A stretch of DNA of 64,000 nucleotides from Oryzias latipes (GCF_002234675.1 NC_019876.2:21255161-21319160), one strand, 5' to 3'. Numbered from the stretch's first letter, positions 1 to 11,430 are shown. The notes: generated by a model not told the origin, from the sequence alone. Made by a program: numbers and translations.

Positions 1-189
1 CTGTTCTGGAAGATTTTCAAAATCAATCAATTTAAAAGGCTCTCTTTCAGTTTAGAATTGGTTCTCCGTTTCTCTGGGCTCGTATGGGTTCGGTCTGGAT
101 TAAATGGTCCTGGAGTACTGCAAGTCCCGCTCCGATCATCATTTCATCTATTGTAAAAGTGTTTTCAGTCTTTTAATTAAGGAGCTAGT

Positions 190-660
190 TTCTGCAGAGC
201 AGCACAAGTTCATTAGAAATTCATCACTGAGTTGTGGGGAGGACTGTTGCCACAGAGTAAGCCTGCCTCTACTTCCCTTCATCCATCCCTTTACACGCTC
301 TCCCGCTAGCTTACAGCCTCTCACAACCCCAACCTAACATTACTGATGCGACTAAAATGGTGAGCAATATATAAACTATTCAGTTGTGTAGCTTTGATCC
401 AGATTCCAGCTCAGACGAGGAAAACTAAGACGTACATGCATCCACTTGTCTGCAGGTGGATGCATCAGAATAGAGCAGAGCAGGAAGCTTGTTTCCCTCC
501 CAGTGTATTTTTTCAAATGTGACCTTTTTCAAACTGCCTTTCTTTTAGTCTGTTCCTGATCTAATTTAAAGAAATACTCAGAAATGCAACTTTGATTTGA
601 ATTTATTTTAATATATGTCCTCCACCATGAGATAAATGGCAAAAGAACATGTTAAAAACA
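190..660 (+). repeat. Dispersed repeat family 'R2', copy 1 (degenerate)
   Basis: This stretch shares an ordered set of phrases with 4380-4620, 10990-11430, 19340-19720 (inverted) and 49880-50330 (inverted). The shared phrases are 'gagttgtgg.gaggac', 'cccgctagcttacagcc(c/t)ctcacaacc', 'aaaatgg(t/c)gag' and a closing 'tcctcca..atgaga'. It also holds a perfect 10-bp hairpin (arms 436-445 and 456-465). It is an interspersed repeat, probably a decayed DNA transposon, but the family was not identified. No gene was seen in 1-660. Confidence 0.45.
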
Positions 661-1095
661 CTCATGAATGTCCATAATGCACATTTGTGCACAGTCATAA
701 GAGTTCACAGTGCTCATAAATTAACAGTAATTGACACTAATATGTTTACACGACACACATTTACATTTCTCCTTGACAGTGTACGTTGTTTGTGCGTGTT
801 TATGTGCACTTATGTACATTTGGAACATGAATGCCCATTCAGGGTGCTCATGGACGTTCCCTGCACTGATAAACGTTTGGGCGCTCATGCATGCTAATGC
901 AGGCTCATGCTGATGCATTTTTACAGCGCTTATGCACATTTATGCAAACATTCATGCACATATATAAGACTCATAAATATTTATTTGTGCATGCACATTT
1001 CTGCACACCCATGCGCATTCATGCAGGTTTGCAGCCCCTATGCACCTCCACTGCACTCATGCACATTCATGGGCATTCATGCACATATGTGATGC
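640..1095. repeat. Degenerate CATGCACATT-type minisatellite
   Basis: Short motifs of the form TGCACATTTATGCA, CATTCATGCACAT and GCTCATGCATG recur at irregular intervals of about 10-30 bp through the stretch. This opens spurious reading frames rich in Met, His, Cys and Thr on both strands. The bias explains the apparent ORFs; there is no coding evidence. Confidence 0.6.
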
Positions 1096-2108
1096 TCCTG
1101 CGTATTTTTGTGCACTTTTTTTCTCTTTCTTGCTTCCCTTGACAAGTTTTTTTCTTCTTCACATTTTTCAGATGATGTGCTAACACACCAGAAACTCAAA
1201 AAGGATTTTTTTGGGGGGAAAAACTAATTCTGTCTAGATACCCTCCCTCCTCCTCTTCACCCCCCACCCCCCCTCTCCCAAAGGCACAGTGATATTTTTA
1301 CCTCCCATAATGCCTAACGAAGCGTCGATAACACTCATGCATGCTCCTGGATTTTGTCTGTGCTGCCGCTCCTGTATCATGCTCCCATCTTCAAAGCGTC
1401 ATCAGGGGAGAGACCGTACATGTGCTAGTGAAATGCGTGCATGTGAAGCCCCTTTTAATTACATGTTTGCTCCCAGAGCAACCAGCTGCTTTGTGAACAC
1501 ATAAAAAGAGCCCCGCTCTTTAATTAAGAATTTCTGTGTTTATTTCGCAGTGAAAGGAACATTTGAAAAAAAAAAAAAAAAAACGTGTCATTTTTAAACA
1601 TGTGCTCTTATTTTATTTCCTTCATGATTTAATTCCTCATAAACTAAAAAGCAAATGTTTGTCTTTCATACAGTATGCATATATTTACTGACACAAACTC
1701 TGTCTTTTACAAACCTCTTTAACCATACCCAAATATCAATGTAGAATCAGTGTCGGATCCTCCCCCTATGAGAATGATCACGTGCAAATATTGTGAAGCC
1801 AGAATGATGGCTCTTAAAAGAAAGCTTTTATTTGAACAGGAAACCACCCTCCAGCATTCTTTCCTGGTTGGTCACACTCGATCACATGATTCTGAACAGA
1901 GGAGCTTGAAAATCAAAGCAGTCCTTCACATCACTAATGCATCTATGGATAGCAGGGGTCTGCTACCTTACACAGCAAATTCAAAAGTCTAGGTGTTCTT
2001 GCTGCTAAAATACCAGCAGCAAAAACATATTTGAAGCTGCTGTTGTCATTGGAGTCCCACCAACATCAAAGTGTAGGACCCTCCAGAGGCTTGGAGTTCT
2101 ATGTAAAC
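1096..2108. other. Gene-free stretch
   Basis: AT-rich unique-looking sequence with a poly-A run near 1565 and C-rich tracts near 1260-1280. No coding exon, RNA gene or clear repeat boundary is recognised. Confidence 0.5.
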
Positions 2109-2319
2109 CAGAGCTGCTCATTCCTGGTCCTCGAGATCTACCAGCCTGCCTGTTTTCCAGCTCTCCCTGCACTGCTTGCTGCTGATTACCTGGACCAGGT
2201 CTGTTCATTCAATCAGAATCTGGAGACTTCTGATTGAACTAATCAGTGGCTAGCAGGGCTTGGAGATCTGGAAAACAGTCAGGGTGGTAGATCTAAAGGA
2301 CCAGGAATGAGCAGCCCTG
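2109..2319. mobile_element. hAT-like MITE with about 22-bp inverted ends
   Basis: The left end CAGAGCTGCTCATTCCTGGT is matched by the inverted right end finishing ...CCAGGAATGAGCAGCCCTG, with one mismatch over about 22 bp. The flanking 8-mers atgtaaac (2101-2108) and atttaacc (2320-2327) agree at 6 of 8 positions. This is compatible with an aged 8-bp hAT-type target duplication. It encodes no transposase. Confidence 0.6.
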
Positions 2320-2339
2320 ATTTAACCTTCTAATCGGCC

Positions 2340-2640
2340 ACCCCTAAACAACACTCACAAGCAGACAGACAGACTCATTTTCAAACTGTCTTGTTCACGG
2401 ATGAGTGCCATGCCACCCTGGATGGTGGTTGGTGGGTGGCCATCATGTCCCAACAAGGCTGCGACTTTAGCAAGAGGTGGCAGAGTCATGTTTTGGGCCA
2501 GATTCATTGGAAGAGCTGAGCTGGTCGGCCCTTTTAGGGTCCCCGAAGGTGTGAAAATGACACCTTCTGACATCCTGCAAAGACGTTCAAGAAGAAACTC
2601 TCCCAAAACTCACAAGTTCAATGGATCCAGGAATTGTGAA
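2340..2640 (+). pseudogene. Tc1/mariner-like transposase relic (3' part)
   Basis: Conceptual translation gives FTDECHATLDGG near 2397-2432. A second frame (about 2480-2580) gives phrases such as GGRVMFWA and LVGPFRVPEGVKMT. These are the region around the second catalytic Asp and the following block of fish Tc1-like transposases. Frameshifts and the absence of the N-terminal half show a dead fragment. It runs into a different repeat at about 2640. Confidence 0.65.
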
Positions 2641-2965
2641 GCTCTTGCCTCACGGTAAGAAGCCCCGGTTCTAATCCCGTTTGGGACCTTTCTTTGTGGA
2701 GTTTGCATGTTCTCCATGTGCATGCATGGGTTTTCTTCAGGGACTCGTTTCTTACTCCCACAGTCCAAAAACATGCTTCATAGGTGAACTGTTGACTCTA
2801 AATTGTCCCTAAGTGCGTGTGTGTATGTGCATGGGTGTGTGATTGTGGCCCTGCAATAGACTGGTGACCTGTCTAGTATGTGGCCTGCCTGGTTCGGCTC
2901 CGGCAACCCAGTGACCCTGTAAGGGATAGAACTGGTTTCGAAAAATGGATGGACGGATAATTAGT
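2640..2965 (+). repeat. Teleost dispersed SINE/LINE-tail-like repeat, copy 1
   Basis: It contains the series 'gtttgcatgttctcc', 'tgcatgggttttct', 'ccacagtccaaaaacatgc', 'aattgtcc', 'gccctgcaatagactgg' and an end in 'aaaatggatggacgg'. This string is very common in fish genomes as a dispersed retroposon unit. Related pieces lie at 32480-32570, 42280-42545 and 60657-60890. The exact family is not assigned. Confidence 0.6.
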
Positions 2966-4379
2966 TGAAAATTATGCTGACTGTCATTTACATTGAGTAT
3001 TTAGAAAAATCCTTTGCATAATAATTTGGAACGTACTGTACACTTGTCTTTTATTAAAGCCCAAAACAATTGTGCAAAAATAATTATCAAATAATAAAAA
3101 TACAAATCTGTTTTCTTTTTCTAAAGGGTGAAGTTGGGTTATAGTCGGTAAGAAATCAAACGCATGGCTCTAAAAGCGCTGAATGTTGCACAGTGAAGAA
3201 CCTTGAGTCATTCCTGTTCGAATGTGATATAAAGCCGATTTTATTAGATCTTATTTGATCATTTTTATTTTTCAAACTATTAAAAGGTATACTAAACATA
3301 CACTTTTTAAGTCCGTAGGCAATTTTTTTTTCAAAATCTACTTAACTATCAACTTCCGAGCAGCCAATGACAAAAATGATCCTTTTCTCTAATAAGTAGT
3401 TTTTAAAGGAACTGTAAGTTCTTTTTTTTGCTTCTAAATTTGGTCAATTAAAATCTTTATTTGGTAAACCTTTAAATGTACATTAATAGAAGAATAACTA
3501 AAGAGGATGTTGATGCAGCTGTCAGAAAAAGAGTGATGTATTTGGATGAGCCTTGCTCACCGGGTTATGGTAGAATCCAAAACTTCAGGGAGAAGGGGGA
3601 GGATAAAAAGCTGTGAAAAAGCGGAACCATCCGTGATGCGTTCACATGCAGTTGTATAGATGGGTGTCGTCCTGAATATGCATATCAGGCCAAAAAAGAG
3701 GAAAAAGGAAGCGTTGAACAAAGCAGTAGGATCAGCTCCAGTTCTCAGTCTAATGGAAGCTCCAGCTGCCGCTACTTCCCTTCACCCCCCCACCCCCCGT
3801 CTCTCATTCTTCTGCGCCTGTTCCCGTCCCTCAGCAGGGCTTGTTTTTTCCGCTGCCTTAGCCTGCAGCAGGAAGTGTGTCCATGGTGACGCAGGAAATA
3901 GAGCTGGGTCTGAAGCTTTGAGAGCTCCTCACAAACGTCTTCATTGAGGACACAAACGCAGCCAAGTTGTCCTCTTTCAGTTGTGGGGGAACCTGATTCA
4001 TCAGAATCTGGCGTTGTGGTCTGCTTATGCAGACGTGTCTGCTCGACATCTTTCCAAACTTTCATTTGTGCTTCGACACCCAGCGTCTCATATTATCCTC
4101 CCCTTAGCAGCTTTGTCCTCCTCTGACCTTTGAACTCTGGCTTTTCCAAAGCCTGTGTTTGTGTGTCGGTCGTGTCTCTGAACTACACAAACTTTTTTCT
4201 GCAACACAGTTTCAACAGAAACTCAAAGGAATAAGCATAACTGAACTCGTGCACTCTCATGTGCAGCAGCATCCTCTCCATAACACAACTATGCAAATGC
4301 ACTTGAACGTTCACAGGTGTGCATGCATCAGTTAGTGTTCACAATGCCAAGTTAGGTTCTGAACACCAGAACCTATGAG
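2966..4379. other. Gene-free stretch
   Basis: AT-rich sequence, then more GC-balanced sequence from 3600 to 4140. The ORFs here (for example 3660-3947) lack recognisable domains or a splice context, so they are treated as chance. A non-coding exon cannot be excluded. Confidence 0.4.
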
Positions 4380-4620
4380 CCCTTCATCCTATATTTATTA
4401 TCAAAGATTAAAGTTAAGTTTCTAGAACATATAAGTTTCCGCAGAGCAGCAGTGATTTAATAGACATTTTCCGTTGTTGCATCTCTTAATTCACAACGAT
4501 TCAAATGAAGAAATACTTCGAAGTGCAATTAAACTTAATTTTCTCAACATATACATCATGAGAAACATGCCACAAGAACATGTTAAATACACCAAAAACA
4601 CCATTTTCATCTGAGTGAAT
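4380..4620 (+). repeat. Dispersed repeat family 'R2', copy 2 (3' part only)
   Basis: It resembles 440-660 through the 'gaagaaatact(c/t)...aagtgcaa', 'atatacatcatgaga' and 'aagaacatgttaaa.acac' phrases. Only the terminal part is present. Confidence 0.4.
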
Positions 4621-5384
4621 CTTTAAACTACTCAAAAAAGAGCACATACTGCCACCTATTTTATGGAAGGGATCATTCTTAGCAGGGATCAGAACAGAAT
4701 CTGGATCCTCTTATGTGAATTTAAAGGGTTCTGAAAGAGCAACAACTAACGACTGCTTTAGATCAGCTTCAGCTTTTGAGGCTTCTGTAGATTTAGATTC
4801 CATTTGAAGCTGCTAGATTCAAACAAAGACTTTTTTTCCAAGCTGACAAAAACCAAGTTCTTACAATTCCTTTGGTTTAAATTCCTCCGATATCAGCTAA
4901 AAAACTGAAAGTCTTGCCTGGATGCTCAAAGGTTGGTTGATCCTCAAAGAGCTTCTCCAACAGAAATCCAGCTCCTTTCTAGTATTTCAGCATCTAATTG
5001 ACCGAATTTGTGAAAGCATTTTTGAAGGATTGCAAGATTTATCATTTTATCACAGATTCAAAATCAAACATCAATAAAAAGAGTTTCCTTGTTTTTTCTG
5101 AGCTTTAAATGTAGATTCATTCATCCAAACATTCTTGATCAACATTCACTTTAGTTCCATAAGTTCTCCCACAGATGGAGACATCACAGTGACTCACAGA
5201 CATGAAAAGGAATCTTTTAGACCAGTGTCCTCTGGAAACACTGTCCTGAATGTTTTCAAAGTTGCCTTGCCTGTTCACACCTGATTCAGCTCATCATCAG
5301 GCTCTGCAGAAGCCTGATCATCAAAGACGGGTGTGTTTGAGCAGAGTTTACAGTGTTTCCTGAGGACCTGAAACACTGTTTTAA

Positions 5385-5599
5385 CCCTTGTGCTATCCTA
5401 GGCACTTTAACGTTGGGAGTTGGGTCATCTAGACCCACTAGCCAGTGCGCTGAACCTTTTTTCTTCAATGATTTGTGATCTTCACTGGTGTCCGTGGATT
5501 ACAAGAAATCCTCTTCACCTTTATCCACCTTTGTCCTGGTAGGGACAACACGTCAATGTAAGGGTGGGGTCATTTTGACCCCACAAGATAGCACAAAGG
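5385..5599 (+). mobile_element. TTAA-flanked MITE, copy 1
   Basis: It begins CCCTTGTGCTATCC directly after TTAA (5381-5384) and ends GATAGCACAAAGG followed by TTAG, so one copy of the target has decayed. The internal landmarks are 'gggtcatctagaccc' and 'ccacctttgtc'. This orientation is shared with copies at 19135 and 33061; copies at 12832, 31502 and 59731 are inverted. It carries no coding capacity. Confidence 0.85.
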
Positions 5600-7277
5600 T
5601 TAGACTGATAACCTATTAGCATCAGGAGCACCAAAGGACCACTCACCGAATTGTCCCATCCTCACGACCTTCCATCAACTGTAGGAGAAAACGCATCTCT
5701 CAGGTCTGGAGTTCTGATCTCCGTAAATGCACAAACGGATGAACTTTTCCCGCCGTCTGGACCTCGTCTGCAGGACTGTTGACTTGCAAGCAACCTAATG
5801 AAGCTGTGGTTTTAGCCTCCGAGAGTTCATGAACCTGCTTGTCTTCATGGTCTTTTTTTAGCATTTCTCTTCCAAACACATGAAAGTGATCAGTTTTCTA
5901 TGAAATCCATCAGTTTCAGAGCACAGAGGGTTAAGGATGATGAAAACCCAAAGTTAAAAATATCTGATTGAAATGCTCTATTTTTACACGCAGCAAAGCT
6001 TCTTCTGTCCTCGCTGAAAAATGGGCCACTGGCCTACATTCTCCGCTTCCTCTGCTGAGATTAGCGCTTGCTCCTTCTATCCCCCCCTCCCTCATTCTTG
6101 CTTTGGGCTTTTGAACTGATAAGTGCTGGCAGTTCTTGCTGCCTCGTTGAACAGTAGGAAGGAAGGCAAGGATCTTTCCCCTCTCGTTCCCTAATTCTGC
6201 CGTCGAGCCGCTGCCTTGCCCTTCATCGGCGCCTCAGCGTCCTTCTTTTCTTCATCCAGGCCGGACTGCGTGAACACATCCTGTAAACCGGGGTTAAGGG
6301 CCCAGGAAGTCTTTCCCAAAGTGTGCAAAAACAGTTTGGGCCTCTGAAAATGTTCGAGACGGTTTTGGTCAAAGGTCTGTCCGCTGATGGACTCACAGAT
6401 GAGAAGAGCCTGATCGAGCCATTACGAGAATCACGGGGCAGAGGATCCAGCAGAAGTGAAAACAATTATGTGGATATGGAGCACTGTGTGCGCGTGCATG
6501 AGACTTAAATGGGAGCTCAGTTTGAAATCCCCTTAGCTGAAATGAGCTGACTGCTGTCTTTAACAAGAAAAACGCCTCTGAGTGATGGTCTGCTTGTAGT
6601 CCGATGTCTGTTCACTGAATAAATAATTCCTCCATCTCTGAATGCATTTCATATTCATACAGAAACGTCTGAGCTAATTCAGAGCACGCGCTGGGGTAAA
6701 AGGCTTGTTAAGCCAGTCTCTAAACAGCAGATTCTGAGTTCACATCTGAGGCTGCTTCTTTTTTGATCATTTTTTCTCCTCCCGGATGGATTTTCAAAAT
6801 AGTTTTGGTTCGTTTGTGCAAGTGTTTATCATTTGGTCCCAGATCAGAGGAGGTGTTCACCTCCCTCTGCTTTTCCTGAAGGAGTATTGAGAGAAGAGCT
6901 CTGACAGGACCCCCCCCCACCACCACCACCACCACCTGAATCTGAGAACGATTGCATCAGTTACAGTTATATCAATTACGTAGCTTCGATTGAAATTAAA
7001 ATTTTCTGCTCTTGAACAGCCAAACACGTTTGTATGTTTTTGCTGAAGATGGAGGGTGGGCGGGACTCCCACTCATTCCTTCTATCTGGGGAAACGGAGT
7101 GTGAAGGAGGAGAAGATCAGAGTTCACTCCATGGTAACCATGAAGACAAGATGCTCTGGACGTAATCGTGAGATGATGGAGAGAACAAGGAGGGAGAGAA
7201 GCTGTTCTGACTTAATCTACCTGCAAAAGATCCCTTCAGAACAAACGTTTCAGCTGCTGAGTTAGCAAAGGCTAGCG
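5600..7277. other. Gene-free stretch
   Basis: Mostly unique sequence with one CCA/GGT-rich microsatellite near 6910-6940. The ORFs at 6223-6508 and 6720-7265 show no domain, conserved start context or splice chain. Nothing coding is supported. Confidence 0.4.
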
Positions 7278-7430
7278 CAGGGGTGTCAGAATCCAGGCCT
7301 CAAATCCAACATGTTTTCCAACCAACCTCCCATTGAAGCTCCTTATTGACTAAACGTATCTGATTCAGGTAATCAGCAGCAGATGACCAGCAGGAGGTCA
7401 GCCTTCGAAGCCTGGATTTTGACACCCATG
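7278..7430. mobile_element. hAT-like MITE with 8-bp target duplication
   Basis: The left end CAGGGGTGTCAGAATCCAGG is mirrored by the right end CCTGGATTTTGACACCCATG. The flanks are ggctagcg (7270-7277) and ggatagcg (7431-7438), identical at 7 of 8 positions, as expected of an old hAT insertion. At 153 bp the element is purely non-autonomous. Confidence 0.7.
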
Positions 7431-7532
7431 GGATAGCGCAGACTGTTTATCCAGTTTTCAGTAAAATCCAGCAGGTTTGATCCTGATCTGATCCAGACCT
7501 GGATAGCTTAAGAACACCTTAGCTGGTGTTAT

Positions 7533-8035
7533 TAAGCTACGTTCCAATGAAAGGTCTATGCATCAACACTGGCGTTTGCGTTGAAAACTCTTGTACTCAT
7601 GTGTAGCTACACGTGTTTTTATGACCATTTTTGAACGTACAAAACTCATAGCCATTGAAGGTGCGTTAAAAGTTTAACGAGGCCGAACTCTGACCAATCA
7701 GGGACTCGATTTGATAATGACGCATGGATGACGTCCCTTTTAATTCCCAGAAGTGCCAACCAGTTGAAAATTAATCATGGAGGAGAAATTAATAAGTGTG
7801 TTTTGTGCCCAGCTGGAATACTTTGAAAGAAAAAGCCTAAGGCAAAATTACCACTTTAACATTTCACAACAACCCTTCTCCAATTGTAGGTGGCGGACAT
7901 GTGCTAGTGAACGGTTAAAAAAAAAAAGAAAAACAACGAAGAGGCTGCCCCTTCAGCGTCAGGGTGTCCAACGTGAACACCATTGGATAAACACACGTTC
8001 CAAAATGCGCGTCACATGTCTGGTGTGATTAGCAT
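7533..8035 (+). mobile_element. MADF-remnant repeat, copy A
   Basis: This is one of four related units (others at 40728, 53770 and 58090). It begins with AAGCTACGTTC. It holds an ATG at 7777 opening MEEKLISVFCAQLEYF, followed by the shared 'ggtggcggacatgtgct(a/t)gt' block. Compared with the other copies, the frame resembles the start of a MADF (Myb/SANT-like) domain of the kind carried by some PIF/Harbinger-type transposons. That assignment is inferred. The frame breaks and no transposase is present. Confidence 0.5.
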
Positions 8036-8694
8036 CAGACTTTTTATCCAGGATTGTTTGGGTGATTTGTTGTTTTTTTTGCATTGTGATTTTATCAAGT
8101 TTAAAATTGCTCTAAAACTACCACAGGGTTTGCCTGACTTGTCTGTCATCTTCATCTTCCACATCATGGATGAAACAGGCTGTGTACAAAGTGATGACAT
8201 TTAGACCAAAGTCTGTCGTCTGCTCTCCTCCGCTGGGAAAACGGTAAATTCAAAGAGGAGCTGACTCACAGCGATGAAGACAAAGGACCACAGGGAAGAA
8301 GAATATGAAGCTCCCTCCACTAGCTCTGTGGTTTGGTTTCCACGGTGACATCCTCAGTCTGAATCCATTCTAGAGTCCAGCTCCGAAGCCTAAATCCTTA
8401 TTGGTTGGTGGAATAGCTGGTCAGAAACTATACATCAGCATGTGTGTGTACGTAAACAGCTTTGTGTGTTTTAGTGTGTAAAACGACTGCATCTTTGTGT
8501 GCAGCAGAGTAAAAGAATAACACACAATCACACCAGTGTTCATTTTCTCAGTCTGAAGATGCCAGGTGAATTAAAAGGGGGATGGAGGTCTCTGCCCTGT
8601 CGCTAGGTAACACTCTCCATGCCTAAAAGCAAAGCCAGGCATCGTATCCATGGCAACATTATTGGTTTAGGGAGTAAAAAAGGTTTTGGTTCAT

Positions 8695-9085
8695 GTTAGT
8701 GTGCACATGTGCAAGTGTGTGTGTGAGTAAGTCTGCGGCTGTGTAAGTGAGCATGCAGGTGTGAGTGTGCAGGTGTGTGAGTATGCCTGTGTTTGTGAGT
8801 GTGCAGGTGTGTAAGTATGCCTGTGTTTGTGAGCGTCAGCATGTTTGTTTGTGGGTGTGTACAGTACATGTTGGTGGACATGCATCTGGGGTTTTTTCAA
8901 GCGTATGTGTGCTTTTGGGCTTGAAAGTGTGTGGTTGTGAGCATGCACATGTGTTTATTAAGCATGCATGTGTCGTTAAGTTTGTGTTTCTGAGCCTGTA
9001 GTTTGTAGGTGTGCCCATGTGCACGTTTTTGCAGGCGTGTGTGTCAGTGAGCATACACACCTGTGTTTTAAGCCTACAGTGGTGC
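8695..9085. repeat. Degenerate GT-rich minisatellite
   Basis: Irregular (GTGTG)-based sequence with a partial unit of about 46 bp, 'gtgtgagtgtgcaggtgtgtgagtatgcctgtgtt'-like, repeated near 8755-8835. The His/Thr-rich or Cys/Val-rich ORFs on either strand are by-products. Confidence 0.7.
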
Positions 9086-9500
9086 ATGTGCATGTGGAAC
9101 TGTCCAAAATGTTTTGGTATCCTGAAGCATTCAGAGTTCCTTTCCCTGGGACTAAGGGGTCAAACCCAAGTCCTGAAAAACAGCCACACGCCATAATTCC
9201 TCCTCCAGTGCAGTCCGAAGTGTACTGTTCTCCTGCAACCTCAAAACCCGGACTCCTCTATCAGATTGCCAGATGGAAAAGTGTGATTCATCTCTCCAGA
9301 GAAGGTGTCTCCACTGCTCTAGAGTCCAGCGGTGGCGTGTTTTCCACCACTGCATCCGACGCTTTGCATTTCACTTGGTGATGTGTGGCTTGGATGCAGC
9401 TTCTCTACCATGGAAACCCATTCCATGAAGCTCTCTGCATTCTGTACTTGGGCTAATCTGAAGGTAACATGAAGTTTGGAGCTCTGTAGCAATTGACTGT
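9085..9500 (-). pseudogene. Tc1-like transposase relic
   Basis: The minus-strand translation contains RHLLWRDESHFSIWQSDRG (the W-S-D-E-S-H-F block with the second catalytic Asp) and, in another frame, CFSGLGFDPLVPGKGTLNA. Both are diagnostic of fish Tc1-like transposases. Frameshifts separate the blocks and the N-terminal DNA-binding domains are missing, so it is dead. Confidence 0.8.
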
Positions 9501-10210
9501 GATTATATGTCTGTCCATTTATGTTTGTGATGGTGTGTCTGTCAGTTTGTGTTTGTGATTGTGTGTTTGTCTGTTTGTGTTTGTGATTGTGTGGTTCTCT
9601 GTTTGTGTTTGTGATTGAGTGTAACAGTGCATGTGTCTTTGTAATTGTTTGTTTGTGATGGTGTTTCTGTCAGTTTTAGTTTGTGATTGTGTGTTTGTAT
9701 GTTTGTGTTTGTGATTGTGTGTTTGTATGTTTGTGCTTGTGATTGTGTGTTTGTGAGCATGTGTCTGAGTGTAACAGTGCATGTGTGTTTGTAATTGTTT
9801 GTGATGATGTGTTTGTCAGTTTGTGATTTATTGTGTGTTTGTCAGTTTCTGTTTGTGATGATGTGTTTGTCTGTTTGTGTGTGTGATGATGTGTTTGTCT
9901 GTTTGTGTGTGTGATTGTGTGTTTGTCAGTTTCTGTTTGTGGTTGTGTGTTTGCCTGTTTGTGTTTGTGAAGGTGTGTTTGCCTGTGTGTGTTTGTGACT
10001 GTGTGTTTCTCTGTTTGTGATTGAGTGTAACAGTGCATGTGTGTTTGTAATTGTTTTTTTGTTATTATTTGTTTGTCTGTTTTTTGTGTGTTATTGTGTG
10101 TTTGTCAGTTTCTGTTTATGATTGTGTGTTTGTGATGGTGTGTTTGCCTGTGTGTGTTTGTGAGCATGTGTTGGGTTGAGTGTGAGCGTGCATGTGTGTT
10201 TGTGAGCTTG
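9500..10210. repeat. Minisatellite, unit about 28 bp, (GTTTGTGTTTGTGATTGTGT)-like
   Basis: About 25 imperfect units built from TGTTTGT(C/A)(T/A)GTTTGTG and TTTGTGATTGTGTG. A longer-period block 'gagtgtaacagtgcatgtgt' recurs at about 9617, 9768 and 10023. This suggests higher-order duplication. It is non-coding; the ORFs on the minus strand (Thr/Asn/His/Gln-rich) are repeat artefacts. Confidence 0.85.
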
Positions 10211-10989
10211 CAGTGGGGAGATTGTGTTTGTGGAGTGCTGGAGCTGCTGCTGAATGCTGCAGTAATGAATGTGATCTGTGTAACGGCTGAAGGTCACAGC
10301 ATCGTCCGCATTTTTCAGAAGCACAGATGTTCTGAAGGTCCAGCAATGAAGACAGGAAGCTTTTCTCACCATAGATGTAACAACTCCTCTAGCAGACATC
10401 AAAAGAATGAGAAAAACCAGGAGAAGAGAGCTATGACCTGACTAAACAGTATAACACAGTGAAGGAGGACTGATGAAGAGGAGGGAGAGGAGGGCGGCTG
10501 GCAGGAAAGTCACGAAGTGTAGAGTCTGCTCTGCTTCCGGATCTGTGGGAATTGAGCAGACGCCGGATCCACAGACAAGTGACTGAAGCTGCTAACCCCC
10601 AGAGGGGAGAGATGATAGGAACTACTTCCCGTTTTTAATTAGAAGAAACGTCCACGTGCACGCCCACGTGCACGCCCACGTGAAGCTTGGCCTCTTTGAT
10701 GCTCTTATTGCCTTTGGATGCATCTCAGCGACAGAACGACAAACTCATCTGACATCACAGGTGAACCCAGTGACTCTGCCCTTCAGTCTCCATCAGCTCA
10801 GCAGTGAAGGGAGTAGCCCCGCCTACAGGTGTAGGACTAAAACGTCTCACAGCTGCCATGTTTGGGACTTCAAAAAAGCATGTGGTACATTGATAATAGA
10901 GTGGATTTGTTATTGTTTCAGGACGGTTTAGAAGGATTCCGTCTAGATCAATCGACGCAATTTCCTCAAAGTTGTATATTTTACGATTC
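10211..10989. other. Gene-free stretch with a GC-richer patch
   Basis: No coding exon is recognised. The 10450-10620 patch is purine-rich and moderately CpG-containing and lies 8 kb upstream of the pea15 start codon. It could in principle hold a 5' non-coding exon, but no convincing donor site or start site was identified. Confidence 0.3.
10653..10682. promoter_or_regulatory. Three E-boxes (CACGTG) in a 12-bp tandem
   Basis: CACGTG occurs at 10653-10658, 10665-10670 and 10677-10682, phased exactly 12 bp apart within a short tandem CACGTGCACGCC. E-boxes bind bHLH proteins. Function here is unknown and the array may be only a short tandem repeat. Confidence 0.35.
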
Positions 10990-11430
10990 CCTACCAATTT
11001 TCATTTAAAATCCCTCTTCAATCATCTTTTAAGTCTATTTTAAAATATGCCTCTGAGTTGTGGGCAGGACCATTGGCGCGGAGTATGAGTATTGGCGCTC
11101 ATTTCCTCCCGCTAGCTTCCAGCCCCTCACAACCCAAAGCTAAAATAACTTGTGCAACAAAAATGGCGAGAACTATTGGAGCTGTCCAACCGTGCCAGAT
11201 GAAGACGCACGTGAATTTCTTTGTCTACAAGCGGATGAAGCAGAGCTGGGAGCTTTTGGCCCCTCCCAGTATTTTCTCTGCCTCACAAATACAATCGTTT
11301 TGCAATGACATTTCTTTTAAATCGGCTCTTGATTCACAACAAAATGGAATTATGAGCTGAATTTTCTTTATACAGTGTATATCCTCCATAATGAGACGAA
11401 CAATTTTCATCGTTGTGGGTCTTTAAGCCC
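10990..11430 (+). repeat. Dispersed repeat family 'R2', copy 3
   Basis: It shares 'tctgagttgtgggcaggacc', 'cccgctagcttccagcccctc' and 'aaaaatggcgaga' with the inverted copies at 19340 and 49880. After the ATG at 11163, conceptual translation begins MARTIGAVQP, paralleling MASNIGAIQP in the 49880 copy. The repeat may therefore derive from the 5' end of a transposon gene (inference). It ends near 'tatatcctccataatgagacg'. Confidence 0.5.

Noticed and set aside
8140-8694. Possible CRISPR, tRNA or snRNA
   Set aside because: No palindromic direct repeats with spacers, no tRNA cloverleaf or snRNA motif was found here or elsewhere in the window by reading.
9519-10402. Thr/Asn/His/Gln-rich ORFs on the minus strand
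   Set aside because: Composition of the GT-rich minisatellite; the frame is open only because the repeat lacks stop triplets.
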